From CBFGTA01 sp965651595 (GTDB taxonomy: Bacteria > Actinomycetota > Actinomycetes > S36-B12 > UBA10799), in NCBI GenBank assembly GCA_965651595.1, contig CBFGTA010000024.1:1-21912 (forward strand): a stretch of DNA of 21,912 bases. The letters are read 5' to 3'. Shown piece after piece: positions 1-7,434 of the stretch (the stretch's first letter is position 1; the number at the start of each line of letters is the position of its first letter). A program made the translations under genes and the position numbers. Under the pieces are notes generated by a model that saw only the letters and a program-made list of their open reading frames with translations, ran no database searches and was not told the DNA's origin.

Positions 1-221
1 ACGATGAGGGCACACCACCCGCCCGAGTAGCCCTGAATCCAGCCCCCTAACCACACGAATACAGCGGCCGCAATCACGGGAACCACGCACAGTGCCACCA
101 CGATGCGGCGGGCAGTCGTCAGGCGAGGACTCACCCGTTCCCAGTTCGCATCGGCCACGGAGAACGGTACTGACGCCTCAGCAGGCGCTGGTGATGACGC
201 GGCAGGGGTCTGGTCGTTCAT
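1..221 (-). CDS. PH-domain-like membrane protein, N-terminal part (runs off left edge)
   Basis: An open frame starts at ATG 221-219 on the minus strand and is still open at base 1 (73 codons visible). The first ~25 residues are Ala/Pro/Ser-rich. They are followed by NWERVSPRLTTARRIVVAL and a hydrophobic stretch with Trp/Gly at its end (VVPVIAAAVFVWLGGW). A W-x-x-VSPR-L motif leading into a transmembrane segment is typical of the membrane-anchored bacterial PH (bPH2, YdbS-like) proteins of actinobacteria. The PH domain itself would lie outside the window, so the name rests on the N-terminus only. The gene is divergent from murT with 63 bp between the starts. There is no clear ribosome binding site. 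A weak -10-like AAGACT lies 6 nt before the ATG, as for other starts in the window. Confidence 0.6.
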   Translation of the reverse strand, partial: MNDQTPAASSPAPAEASVPFSVADANWERVSPRLTTARRIVVALCVVPVIAAAVFVWLGGWIQGYSGGWCALI

Positions 222-272
222 GCAGTCAGTCTTGCACGCGGTGTGGGAATCTCTCTGGAAGAATCCAGCCTT

Positions 273-278
273 TAGTCT
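273..278 (+). promoter_or_regulatory. -10 element TAGTCT for a leaderless murT transcript
   Basis: TAGTCT ends exactly 6 nt before ATG 285, which would place transcription start at the start codon. The only purine-rich stretch (GGAG, 279-282) is 2 nt from the ATG, too close to act as a ribosome binding site. No convincing -35 is seen. Leaderless mRNAs with this spacing are common in actinobacteria; the use here is inferred. Confidence 0.5.
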
Positions 279-284
279 GGAGCC

Positions 285-1604
285 ATGCCTCCTGCCGTCG
301 AGTTCACCGATTCAATCTCCCCGCGGGGACGTTTGCGTCTGCGTACTCGAACTGCCATCCGGGCAGGCCGTTGGGCGGCGGCCGCATCCCGCCGGATGGG
401 CAAGGGCGAAGGAATGGTGGTCGGCGGGCGAGTGATGATGCGGTTGGCGCCGCAGCTCATCGGGGATCTCGCCGGTGAGCGAGTGGCAGCGCTGGTGTCG
501 GCAACCAACGGCAAGACGTCGACCACTCGCCTACTAGCTATGGCCGTGAGTCAGACCGGTTCGGTCCTAACCCAGGAGACCGGCGCCAACATGACCAGCG
601 GAGTGGCGGTGGCCCTGGCTGACGGCGACCGCGACGCCCCGGCTGTTCTCGAAGTTGACGAGGCGTATCTGCCTCTGCTCGCTCCTCAACTGCGGCCCCA
701 GGTCATCCTCTTGGCCAACTTGTCGCGCGATCAGCTCGATCGCATGAACGAGGTGGCGATGACTGCCCGCAAGTGGAGGGTGATGCTGCGTGGACTGCCT
801 AACGTCACGGTCGTGGCGAACGCCGACGACCCGGTGATTGCCTACGCTGCATCCGACCATCCGCACGTGGTGTGGGTGGCCGCCGGGCAAGTATGGACGG
901 CGGACGCGGTTGCGTGTCCTGACTGTGGCGATCTGCTCGCGCGCGATGGTTCTGACTGGAGCTGCCCGGGCTGCGGTCGGTCGCGGCCGGAACCGCGATG
1001 GCGACTCGAGTACTCGGCCGATCCCGCCAACCCGACCAGTCGCGCAGTGTGCGGCGACGACGTCTACGACCTCAGCGGTCTGTCACTGCCAGGTCGATTT
1101 AATGCCGCGAACGCCACGATGGCCTTGGCTGTGTGCGAAGAACTTGGGCTTGACTTGGATCGGTCGGTCCAGCTGATGAACGGTGTTGCGGCTGTTTCGG
1201 GACGCTACGCCACGGTCGTGGTCGGCTCGCTGCGCATCCGCTTGCTGCTGGCCAAGAATCCGGCCGGGTGGAGCGAATTGTTCGATGTGATGCCTCCCGC
1301 CCCGACACCGGTCATCGTCACCATCAACTCGAACGCCGCTGACGGCAAAGATCCGAGCTGGCTATGGGATGTGCCTTTCGAGAAGCTGCGCGGTCGAACC
1401 GTGATTGCGACCGGGGACCGCCGCTACGACCTGGCCGTCCGCCTGCTGCACGCCGAAGTAGATCACCAGGTGGTCGCAGACCCGTACCGGCCGGATGCTG
1501 ACCTGCCAGCCGGGGTCCGTGACCTCGCCGTGATCGATTGTGCCGCAACCTACACGGCATTTCATGGTCTGCGGACCCGAGCCGACCGGGAGGCCAAACG
1601 GTGA
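285..1604 (+). CDS. murT: Lipid II isoglutaminyl synthase, Mur ligase subunit MurT
   Basis: MurT forms a complex with GatD that amidates the alpha-carboxyl of D-Glu in the lipid II stem peptide to D-isoGln at the cytoplasmic membrane. The 439-residue protein has the Mur-ligase ATP loop SATNGKTSTT (TNGKT at 74-78), a GRFNAANA motif (~270-277) of Mur ligases, and a four-Cys ribbon (C211, C214, C227, C230) that is a hallmark of MurT. Its C-terminal DUF1727 region contains ADGKDPSWLWD (~352-362), which includes the conserved acidic residues. Start 285 is chosen because a -10 hexamer sits 6 nt upstream; a TTG at 333 is an alternative and would begin nearer the conserved LRLRT region. It overlaps gatD by 4 bp, so the two are translationally coupled. 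Confidence 0.93.
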   Translation: MPPAVEFTDSISPRGRLRLRTRTAIRAGRWAAAASRRMGKGEGMVVGGRVMMRLAPQLIGDLAGERVAALVSATNGKTSTTRLLAMAVSQTGSVLTQETGANMTSGVAVALADGDRDAPAVLEVDEAYLPLLAPQLRPQVILLANLSRDQLDRMNEVAMTARKWRVMLRGLPNVTVVANADDPVIAYAASDHPHVVWVAAGQVWTADAVACPDCGDLLARDGSDWSCPGCGRSRPEPRWRLEYSADPANPTSRAVCGDDVYDLSGLSLPGRFNAANATMALAVCEELGLDLDRSVQLMNGVAAVSGRYATVVVGSLRIRLLLAKNPAGWSELFDVMPPAPTPVIVTINSNAADGKDPSWLWDVPFEKLRGRTVIATGDRRYDLAVRLLHAEVDHQVVADPYRPDADLPAGVRDLAVIDCAATYTAFHGLRTRADREAKR

Positions 1605-2329
1605 GCACTTCCACCCAACAACTCACCATCGTCAGCATCTATCCCACGTTATTGGGCACCTACGGCGACGGTGGGAACGTTCTTGCCCTCGCGCACCGGG
1701 CACGTCTGCGCGGCTACGAAGTAACAACCGTGTCAGTCGCGCCGGGGGAAGCGGTACCGGCGTCAGCAGACCTCTACGTCCTCGGGGGAGGCGAAGACAC
1801 GGCACAGACCGCGGCCGCTCGAGCCCTGATCGCCGACGGGGGGCTCGCCCGGGCCGCTGCAGGCGGGTCACCAATCTTCGCGGTCTGCGCGGGGTATCAA
1901 CTACTCGGCCACGCGTTTCCCACCGCTGACGACTCTGCTGTGGCGGGGCTCGGACTGCTCGACGTGTCGACGAACCGTCTGCCTCGTCGAGCCGTAGGCG
2001 AAGTGAGCAGCCGTCCATCTCCCCACGCCCCCGACGGACTAGACAATCCTCTCCTCGGCTACGAGAACCACGCCGGACAAACCACCGTCGGTCCTGGCGC
2101 GTCGCCCCTAGGAATCGTTACTCACGGGGTTGGGAACGGGGACGGCACCGAAGGGGCCATCACCGGGCGAACCCTGGGCACCTACCTGCACGGACCCTGC
2201 CTGGCTCGAAATCCTCGGTTGGCCGACCTGTTGTTGTCATGGGCCATCGGAGTGCAGTTGGATGATCTCGTAGAGCCCGAGGTAGAACAGTTGCGCGCTG
2301 AGCGACTCCGCTTCCTCGCCGAGCACTAG
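1601..2329 (+). CDS. gatD: Lipid II isoglutaminyl synthase, glutamine amidotransferase subunit GatD
   Basis: GatD is the class I glutamine amidotransferase partner of MurT and supplies ammonia for lipid II amidation. The 242-residue protein carries the nucleophile elbow FAVCAGYQLLG (C96), YENHAGQT (H157) and GTYLHGPCLARNP (H197), the last being diagnostic of the CobB/CobQ-like GatD group. The GTG at 1601 is chosen because it forms a GTGA overlap with the murT stop and has GGGAGG about 8 nt upstream; an upstream in-frame ATG at 1538 lies inside murT and would add residues unrelated to the family. The AIM24-family gene follows 44 bp later on the same strand and may be co-transcribed. Confidence 0.93.
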   Translation: MSTSTQQLTIVSIYPTLLGTYGDGGNVLALAHRARLRGYEVTTVSVAPGEAVPASADLYVLGGGEDTAQTAAARALIADGGLARAAAGGSPIFAVCAGYQLLGHAFPTADDSAVAGLGLLDVSTNRLPRRAVGEVSSRPSPHAPDGLDNPLLGYENHAGQTTVGPGASPLGIVTHGVGNGDGTEGAITGRTLGTYLHGPCLARNPRLADLLLSWAIGVQLDDLVEPEVEQLRAERLRFLAEH

Positions 2330-2373
2330 GCCCTCCAGACCGGGTGGGCTCGACAGACAGATAGGAGCCCACG

Positions 2374-3060
2374 ATGAGGACTGAGGTTCGCCACTCACCG
2401 TCATTTGCAGTAGCGCGGCTACACATGGATCCGGGGGAAGCGGTCCAGGCGGAGTCCGGAGCAATGGCGTTGATGAGTTTCGGAATCGAGGTTTCGGCCC
2501 AGATGCAAGGCGGGCTGATGAAGAGCCTCAAACGATCGGCCCTTGGCGGCGAATCCTTGTTCGTGACTACTTATACCGGCCACGCCGAGTACCCCACCTG
2601 GGTCGATGTGGCGGCTCGACTGCCCGGTGACATCACGTCAGTCGACCTCGATGGAACCTGGGCCCTGATCGTTACCCGCGGTTCGTGGCTGGCCAACAGC
2701 AGTGGAATCGGAATGGAGACGAAGTGGGGCGGTCGGTCCATGCTGTTCGGTGGCGAGGGTGGTTTTGTAGTGCGCCTCAGTGGTCAAGGAACTGCGGTGC
2801 TGTCCACCTACGGGGCACTCGACGTGATGGACGTACCGGCTGGCCAAGGGTTCACCATCGACACCGGCCACCTGGTGGCCTATCAGGAAGGCATGAACGT
2901 GAACGTCCGCAAAGTCGCTCGCGGTTGGGTCCAGTCAGCCAAGAGCGGTGAAGCGCTCGTCATGGACGTGCAGGGGCCAGGCCGCATTTGGACCCAGTCA
3001 CGAAACCAGGGCGAACTGGTTTCCTGGCTGACCGAGGTGCTGCCGTTCACCCGCAACTAA
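2374..3060 (+). CDS. AIM24 / TIGR00266-family protein
   Basis: This 228-residue protein has no signal peptide or membrane segment. It shows the Gly- and beta-rich pattern of the AIM24 (TIGR00266) family: an N-terminal AVARLHMDPGEAVQAESGAM, a central LKRSALGGESLF, and a C-terminal TGHLVAYQEG. Family members form a beta-barrel-like trimer; their molecular role in bacteria is not settled and I assign none. The start is well supported: AGGAG lies 8 nt before ATG 2374. It follows gatD in the same direction. A short tandem repeat lies in the gap after its stop. The first half, 'SLKRSALGGESLFVTTYTG', is the best-conserved region I can recognise. Confidence 0.82.
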   Translation: MRTEVRHSPSFAVARLHMDPGEAVQAESGAMALMSFGIEVSAQMQGGLMKSLKRSALGGESLFVTTYTGHAEYPTWVDVAARLPGDITSVDLDGTWALIVTRGSWLANSSGIGMETKWGGRSMLFGGEGGFVVRLSGQGTAVLSTYGALDVMDVPAGQGFTIDTGHLVAYQEGMNVNVRKVARGWVQSAKSGEALVMDVQGPGRIWTQSRNQGELVSWLTEVLPFTRN

Positions 3061-3098
3061 GTCAAGCTCTCATCCGTCGATGAGTCTGCGGCAAAGTA

Positions 3099-3146
3099 GC
3101 CCCACCGGTTGCCCCACCGGTTGCCCCACCGGTTGCCCCACCGTCA
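3099..3146. repeat. 12-bp tandem repeat, about 3.75 copies
   Basis: The unit GCCCCACCGGTT occurs exactly at 3099-3110, 3111-3122 and 3123-3134, with a fourth copy degenerate after nine bases (3135-3146). It lies between the AIM24-family stop and the decarboxylase start. Each unit contains the palindrome ACCGGT. A 12-bp unit keeps reading frame, but no start or ribosome binding site precedes it, so it is probably non-coding. Confidence 0.85.
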
Positions 3147-3207
3147 CCACCCGCCCCCAGACCCAGCTTCCCACCACTCAGAGTTCCCTGAACCGAAAGG
3201 ACCCGCT

Positions 3208-4440
3208 ATGACCATTCCCGCCGAGGGCCGCAGTCGAGATGAGATTCTCGCCGAAATCCAATCCATGAAAACTCAAGACGCCCAGTGGTACCGCGGGCGC
3301 ACGTTCAGCCTGATTTACCCGACCGGCCGCGAGGACGTGGACGAAGTCTTGCTCGATGCGTCAAACGCCTATCTCTACGAGAACGCACTCAATCCGATCC
3401 GTTTTCCGAGCCTGCAGTAGATGGAGGCCTTCATCGTCGGCTCCACCGGGGAGCTCGTGCATCTGCCCGCGGACGGCGGCGGCACCCTAGCGTCGGGCGG
3501 GTCGGAGTCGATTCTGATGTCCGTGCTCGTCAACCGGGATCGGGCCCGCGCCGAACGGGGGATCGGAGTGGGTGCTGGCAACATCGTGTATCCCGTCTCG
3601 GCCCACGCGGCGTTCGCGAAGGCCGCCCACTACTTGGAACTCGAAGCCCGACCGATCCCGTTGACGCAAGATTTCACGGCCGACGTGGATGCCATGGCCG
3701 ACGCGGCCGATGACAACACGGTGTTGATGATGGGTTCGGCGTATGGCTACCCACACGGGGTCATGGATCCGATCGAAGACTTGTCGGCGGTCGCCGCCGA
3801 GCGCGGCATCGGATTCCACTCCGACACGTGCATTGGCGCCTTCGTCCTGCCGTGGCTGGAGAAGCTCGGTTACGACATTCCCCCCTACGACTTCCGGTTG
3901 CCCGGTGTTACCCAAATGTCGTGCGACGTCCATAAGTACGGCTACTCCATCAAGGGCTGCTCCGTCATCCTGCACCGGAAGTCCGAATGGATCGGCAAGC
4001 AGTATTTTCTCTACAACGACTGGCCGTCAGGGCTTTACGGGACCCCCACCGTGGCTGGTGCCCGTCCAGCGTCCCCCATCAGTGCCGCCTATGCGGTTCT
4101 CAACTATCTCGGCGAAGACGGCTATCTGGACCTGATGCGTACATTAATGGAGGCCACCACGACGATCCGGGCCGGAATTGAGGCCGTCGACGGCCTGCGC
4201 ATTCTGGGCAACCCGATCGGGCCGTTGCTGTCGTTCGCCAGCGACACTATGGACGTCTACGCCGTGTGCGACCTCATGGATGACCGCGGATGGAACCTTG
4301 ACCGCAACACCAGCCCCAACGCGCTGCACATGATGGTCTCACCGATCCACGCAACGGTCGCAGAAGAGTTCCTGTCCGATCTGCGCTGGGCAGTCGCCAA
4401 CCACGGCGAGTCGCGTGGTGTGGAGGCTCGCTACAACTAG
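3208..4440 (+). pseudogene. PLP-dependent decarboxylase (sphingosine-1-phosphate lyase-like) with one in-frame TAG
   Basis: Read through, this is a 411-codon group II PLP decarboxylase of the sphingosine-1-phosphate lyase/aspartate aminotransferase-superfamily type. It has YLYENALNPIRFPSL near the N-terminus, TLASGGSES for phosphate binding, HSDTCIGAF for the cofactor-stacking Asp, and CDVHKYGYSIKG with the Schiff-base Lys at about codon 243. The start is ATG 3208, with AAAGGA 7-8 nt upstream. Codon 71 (3418-3420) is TAG, between FPSLQ and MEAF. In relatives this spot holds one ordinary residue in a continuous helix (FPSxxxMEAE), so the TAG replaces exactly one residue, with no frameshift. 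The other 340 codons look intact. It may be a fresh nonsense mutation, a sequence error, readthrough, or a split gene restarting at the ATG directly after the stop. TAG ends at least six other genes here, so general recoding is unlikely. Confidence 0.8.
3421..4440 (+). CDS. C-terminal 339-residue ORF of the interrupted PLP decarboxylase
   Basis: The ORF begins with ATG immediately after the in-frame TAG (TAGATG) and holds nearly the whole PLP-binding domain: SGGSES at ~25-30, HSDTCIGAF at ~133-141, and the catalytic HK at 171-172. If ribosomes restart at this ATG, a 339-residue polypeptide lacking the N-terminal ~70 residues would be made. No strong ribosome binding site precedes it, so restart would depend on termination at the adjacent stop. 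The N-terminal arm of this fold normally contributes to the dimer and active-site entrance, so activity of this piece alone is doubtful. It converges on the DMT transporter gene with 20 bp between stops. Confidence 0.5.
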   Translation: MEAFIVGSTGELVHLPADGGGTLASGGSESILMSVLVNRDRARAERGIGVGAGNIVYPVSAHAAFAKAAHYLELEARPIPLTQDFTADVDAMADAADDNTVLMMGSAYGYPHGVMDPIEDLSAVAAERGIGFHSDTCIGAFVLPWLEKLGYDIPPYDFRLPGVTQMSCDVHKYGYSIKGCSVILHRKSEWIGKQYFLYNDWPSGLYGTPTVAGARPASPISAAYAVLNYLGEDGYLDLMRTLMEATTTIRAGIEAVDGLRILGNPIGPLLSFASDTMDVYAVCDLMDDRGWNLDRNTSPNALHMMVSPIHATVAEEFLSDLRWAVANHGESRGVEARYN

Positions 4441-4460
4441 GGCGTCTCGGCTCGCCGCAG

Positions 4461-5375
4461 CTAGGACTCGGTAGCCTTCGTCGCGCGACCAGGACCCGGG
4501 TTAGTTTCGGCAAACGCCGTAGCAATTGCTGCCGACCGGCTGAGGGCGACAATGCCCGCCAGGATGGCGAGTGAGGCGACGATCATCAGCACGATGTTGA
4601 CGATCCCGCCTTGGAGCACTTCGTCAAACAGATACACGCCGAGTAGTGTCGCCACAATCGGGTTGAGGCTCATGACCGCCGGGAACGAAGCCGTGATCGG
4701 CCCGGCCCGGAAGGCCATGAGGGGGAACAAGACTCCGAGTAAGGTCGACACTACGGTGACGTAAAACAGCCAACTGCCGAATAGAGCACCTACTCCCCCG
4801 TTGCTGGCAATTTCGATGGAGCCTTTGGTGAACGGAGCGACAGCGCCGTTGATCACGCCGCCCGCCACCCCCAAAAGGGCCGCACGAGTCTTGCCATGGG
4901 TTCGGTATCCCCACACGATGACAACCGCGCAGACTGCCGCCGTGGCGACAACGGACGAAAGCCATCGCTCGGTGCTCGTCGATGCTTCCCCTTCGGTCGG
5001 TTGAGCGAAGGTGACGAACAAGGCGATTCCGACGGTGACGACGATCGCCCAGAACCAGTCCGTGCTCGTCACTCGCGCCTTGCTGATCCACATGGACAGC
5101 GGTAGGACGAACACGAGTTGACTGACAAAGATGACCTGGATGACGGAGATGTTTCCCAGGCCCAGGGAGGCCACGTGGAAGCCGTAGCCGATCACCATGA
5201 GCAGAAATGCGAACAAGAACAGCGGCTTGACGAGGGTAGCCAGAACTGCCTGAGCCTCATTGCGTCCAGCGTGGCTCGGGCTGTTGGCGGCCTTGTGCTG
5301 GAGGACGTTGCTGAGTGCCTCAATGGCCGCAGCCATGATGACTAACACAACGGCGAGGGCGGCAGCGGTGGTCAT
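4461..5375 (-). CDS. DMT-superfamily (EamA/NIPA-like) membrane transporter
   Basis: The 304-residue protein is very hydrophobic, with about nine to ten predicted transmembrane helices. It opens with AAALAVVLVIMAAAIEALSN, followed by VLQHKAA, the signature seen in actinobacterial DMT-family proteins related to NIPA magnesium transporters. The second half repeats the pattern (FPAVMSLNPIVATLLGVYLFDE), where the conserved Pro and acidic residue near the end of an EamA repeat are visible. The substrate cannot be read from the sequence. The start ATG 5375 has AGGGGAG just upstream. A TAGGCT hexamer and an inverted repeat (5402-5424) lie 27-49 nt upstream and may form its promoter/operator. It is convergent with the interrupted decarboxylase. 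Confidence 0.82.
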   Translation of the reverse strand: MTTAAALAVVLVIMAAAIEALSNVLQHKAANSPSHAGRNEAQAVLATLVKPLFLFAFLLMVIGYGFHVASLGLGNISVIQVIFVSQLVFVLPLSMWISKARVTSTDWFWAIVVTVGIALFVTFAQPTEGEASTSTERWLSSVVATAAVCAVVIVWGYRTHGKTRAALLGVAGGVINGAVAPFTKGSIEIASNGGVGALFGSWLFYVTVVSTLLGVLFPLMAFRAGPITASFPAVMSLNPIVATLLGVYLFDEVLQGGIVNIVLMIVASLAILAGIVALSRSAAIATAFAETNPGPGRATKATES

Positions 5376-5401
5376 CGTCTCCCCTGGGTAGTCCGTGGCA
5401 C

Positions 5402-5424
5402 GTGATGTCGGCGATCACAGCCTA
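5402..5424 (-). promoter_or_regulatory. Inverted repeat GTGAT-N7-ATCAC with adjacent TAGGCT -10
   Basis: Perfect 5-bp arms (5402-5406 and 5414-5418) are separated by 7 bp. On the minus strand a TAGGCT hexamer (5424-5419) abuts the repeat, so a transcription start for the DMT transporter would fall inside the dyad. The layout fits a repressor site, but no regulator gene is adjacent and short dyads arise by chance. Confidence 0.3.
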
Positions 5425-5536
5425 GGGCGCGAATGCTCACCTTGCGCGGTATGAGCCTCGACTACCCGGGCAGGTTGGTACCCCCCGCTCCGCGGCGTCG
5501 GCTACTACCGTGGATTCGACCATCACATGCCTTCGG

Positions 5537-5542
5537 TAGATT
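5537..5542 (+). promoter_or_regulatory. -10 element TAGATT for a leaderless epimerase transcript
   Basis: TAGATT ends 7 nt before ATG 5550. A TTCGAC at 5515-5520 is 16 bp further upstream and could act as a weak -35. There is no ribosome binding site before this ATG, which is also where family homology begins. Confidence 0.5.
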
Positions 5543-5549
5543 GGCTCGC

Positions 5550-6005
5550 ATGACTGAATCTGAGACAACAGCCACCGTCCCGCCGAGTTTCGTGCTCCGG
5601 ATCGACCATGTCGGGCTCGCCGTTCGTGATTTGGAAGCCGCCAAAGACTTTTACGCCCGCACTCTCGGTCTCGCGAGCGTTCACGAGGAAACCAACGAGG
5701 AGCAGGGCGTGCGGGAGGCGATGTTGGCCGTGGGCGACTCGGGCTCATGTATCCAACTTCTCGCCCCCTTGTCTGACGATTCCCCGATCGGGAAGTTCCT
5801 CGCTCGTAACGGGGAGGGGATCCAGCAAATGGCCTACACGGTGAACGACATCGACGGACTCTGCGATCACTTGCGTTCACAGGGCGTGCGGGTGCTCTAC
5901 GACCAGCCCAAGCGCGGGACTGCGTCGTCGCGGGTCAACTTCATCCACCCCAAGGACGCTGGCGGGGTGCTCATCGAGCTTGTCGAACCGGCCGCCTCGC
6001 ACTGA
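5550..6005 (+). CDS. mce: Methylmalonyl-CoA/ethylmalonyl-CoA epimerase
   Basis: This 151-residue vicinal-oxygen-chelate protein interconverts the 2R and 2S forms of methylmalonyl-CoA, and of ethylmalonyl-CoA in the ethylmalonyl-CoA pathway. It has RIDHVGLAVRDL (metal ligand H20), NEEQGVREAML, IQLL (Q69), VNFIHPKDAGG and VLIELVEP (E143), which together identify the epimerase. The position usually written GxHHxA in the family reads GIQQMAY (Q92/Q93), so the usual His ligand appears to be Gln. ATG 5550 is chosen over an upstream ATG at 5433 because the extra 39 residues are low-complexity Arg/Pro sequence and a -10 hexamer sits 7 nt before 5550. The next gene, ccr, acts immediately before it in the same pathway. 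Confidence 0.9.
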   Translation: MTESETTATVPPSFVLRIDHVGLAVRDLEAAKDFYARTLGLASVHEETNEEQGVREAMLAVGDSGSCIQLLAPLSDDSPIGKFLARNGEGIQQMAYTVNDIDGLCDHLRSQGVRVLYDQPKRGTASSRVNFIHPKDAGGVLIELVEPAASH

Positions 6006-6040
6006 TCGAGGGCGCCGCACGCGGTGCCGGAGGGAATCGG

Positions 6041-6046
6041 TAATCT
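6041..6046 (+). promoter_or_regulatory. Possible -10 element TAATCT upstream of ccr
   Basis: TAATCT lies in the 91-bp gap between mce and ccr, 50 nt before the ccr start. It would give a transcript with a leader of about 40-45 nt that includes the ribosome binding site. No good -35 is seen at the expected distance; read-through from mce is equally possible. Confidence 0.3.
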
Positions 6047-6096
6047 CAACGACGAGGCAATCGCACTCACCGGCGCGCGAGTAGAGAGGAACTAAC

Positions 6097-7434
6097 GTGC
6101 AGCACATTGTCGATGCCATCCAGTCAGGGGACGCCTCATCTGAGGACTTCGCGAATCTGGATCTGCCCGAGTCCTACCAGGCGATCACCCTGCACAAGGA
6201 CGAAGAAACGATGTTTGACGGAGTCCCCACCTCGCAGAAGGATCCGCGCAAGGCGCTGCACCTCGACGAGGTGGCGTTGCCCGAGCTCGGCCCTGGCGAG
6301 GCCTACGTGGCGGTGATGGCTAGCGCCATCAACTACAACACCGTGTGGTCGGCCTTGTTCGAGCCGGTCTCCACCTTCCGGTTCTTAGAGCGCTACGGGC
6401 GCCTGTCAGAGCTCACCGCCCGCCACGACCTGCCCTACCACATCCTCGGCAGCGACCTCGCCGGCGTGGTATTGCGTACCGGCGCCGGCGTGAGCGTGGT
6501 GAAGCCCGGTGACGAGGTCGTCGCCCACTGCCTGGCGGTGGAGCTGGAAGATCCGGCCGGGCACAACGACACCATGATGGACCCGGAGCAGCGGATTTGG
6601 GGATTCGAAACCAACTTCGGTGGACTGGCCCAGATCGCGCTGGTCAAGAGCAACCAGCTGATGCACAAGCCTGGCCACCTGACGTGGGAAGAAGCTGCCT
6701 GCCCTGGACTGGTGAACTCGACGGCCTACCGGCAACTCGTCAGTCGCAACGGTGCCGGGATGAAGCAAGGTGACAATGTGCTCATTTGGGGGGCGTCCGG
6801 CGGGCTCGGCTCGTATGCCACCCAGTACGCCCTCAACGGTGGCGCCACGCCGATCTGCGTGGTATCGAGCCCCGAGAAGGCCGACTTGTGCCGCAGCATG
6901 GGCGCCGAACTCGTCATCGATCGTCGGGCAGAGGGATACAAGTTCTGGAAGGACGAGAGCACCCAGGATCCGGCGGAATGGCGGCGTTTGGGCAAGCGGA
7001 TCCGGGAACTCACCGGCGGCGAAGACATCGACATCGTGTACGAACACCCCGGCCGGGAGACCTTCGGCGCATCGGTGTTCGTCACCCGCAAGGGCGGAAC
7101 CATCGTGACGTGCGCGTCGACTTCGGGCTACATGCACGAGTACGACAACCGCTATCTGTGGATGAACTTGAAGCGCATCATCGGTTCCCACTTCGCCAAC
7201 TACCGCGAGGCCTACGAATCCAATCGCCTCATCGACAAGGGAATGATCCATCCGACTTTGTCGAAGTCGTTCCCGCTGGCCCAGGCTGGCGACGCGGCTC
7301 TGGAAGTGCACCACAATAAGCACCAGGGCAAGGTTGGTGTTCTGTGTTTGGCGCCAGAGGAAGGCCTTGGTGTTCGTGACGCCGCCAAGCGGGAGAAGTT
7401 CCTGCCGCAGATCAACCGCTTCCGCAACTCCTAG
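6097..7434 (+). CDS. ccr: Crotonyl-CoA carboxylase/reductase
   Basis: Ccr carries out the NADPH-dependent reductive carboxylation of crotonyl-CoA to (2S)-ethylmalonyl-CoA, the key step of the ethylmalonyl-CoA pathway, and also supplies extender units for polyketides. The 445-residue protein is full length. It has the long Ccr-type insertion with WGFETNFGGLAQ, the Rossmann motif WGASGGLGSYATQ (231-243), and YEHPGRETFGASVFV. The four CO2-pocket residues described for the Kitasatospora enzyme (Asn81, Phe170, Glu171, His365) fall at the same numbers here: INYN81, GF170E171, GSH365. That makes a carboxylating enzyme far more likely than a plain reductase. Start GTG 6097 is preceded by GAGAGGA at a normal distance. 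The epimerase that handles its product lies directly upstream. Confidence 0.96.
   Translation: MQHIVDAIQSGDASSEDFANLDLPESYQAITLHKDEETMFDGVPTSQKDPRKALHLDEVALPELGPGEAYVAVMASAINYNTVWSALFEPVSTFRFLERYGRLSELTARHDLPYHILGSDLAGVVLRTGAGVSVVKPGDEVVAHCLAVELEDPAGHNDTMMDPEQRIWGFETNFGGLAQIALVKSNQLMHKPGHLTWEEAACPGLVNSTAYRQLVSRNGAGMKQGDNVLIWGASGGLGSYATQYALNGGATPICVVSSPEKADLCRSMGAELVIDRRAEGYKFWKDESTQDPAEWRRLGKRIRELTGGEDIDIVYEHPGRETFGASVFVTRKGGTIVTCASTSGYMHEYDNRYLWMNLKRIIGSHFANYREAYESNRLIDKGMIHPTLSKSFPLAQAGDAALEVHHNKHQGKVGVLCLAPEEGLGVRDAAKREKFLPQINRFRNS

Noticed and set aside
3418..3420. Pyrrolysine or a genome-wide TAG reassignment
   Set aside because: TAG ends at least six genes in the window at the expected C-termini, and this enzyme family is not known to need pyrrolysine.
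6406..7323. 305-codon minus-strand open frame opposite ccr
   Set aside because: It is the high-GC antisense shadow of a strongly supported ccr gene, with no recognisable motif and no ribosome binding site.
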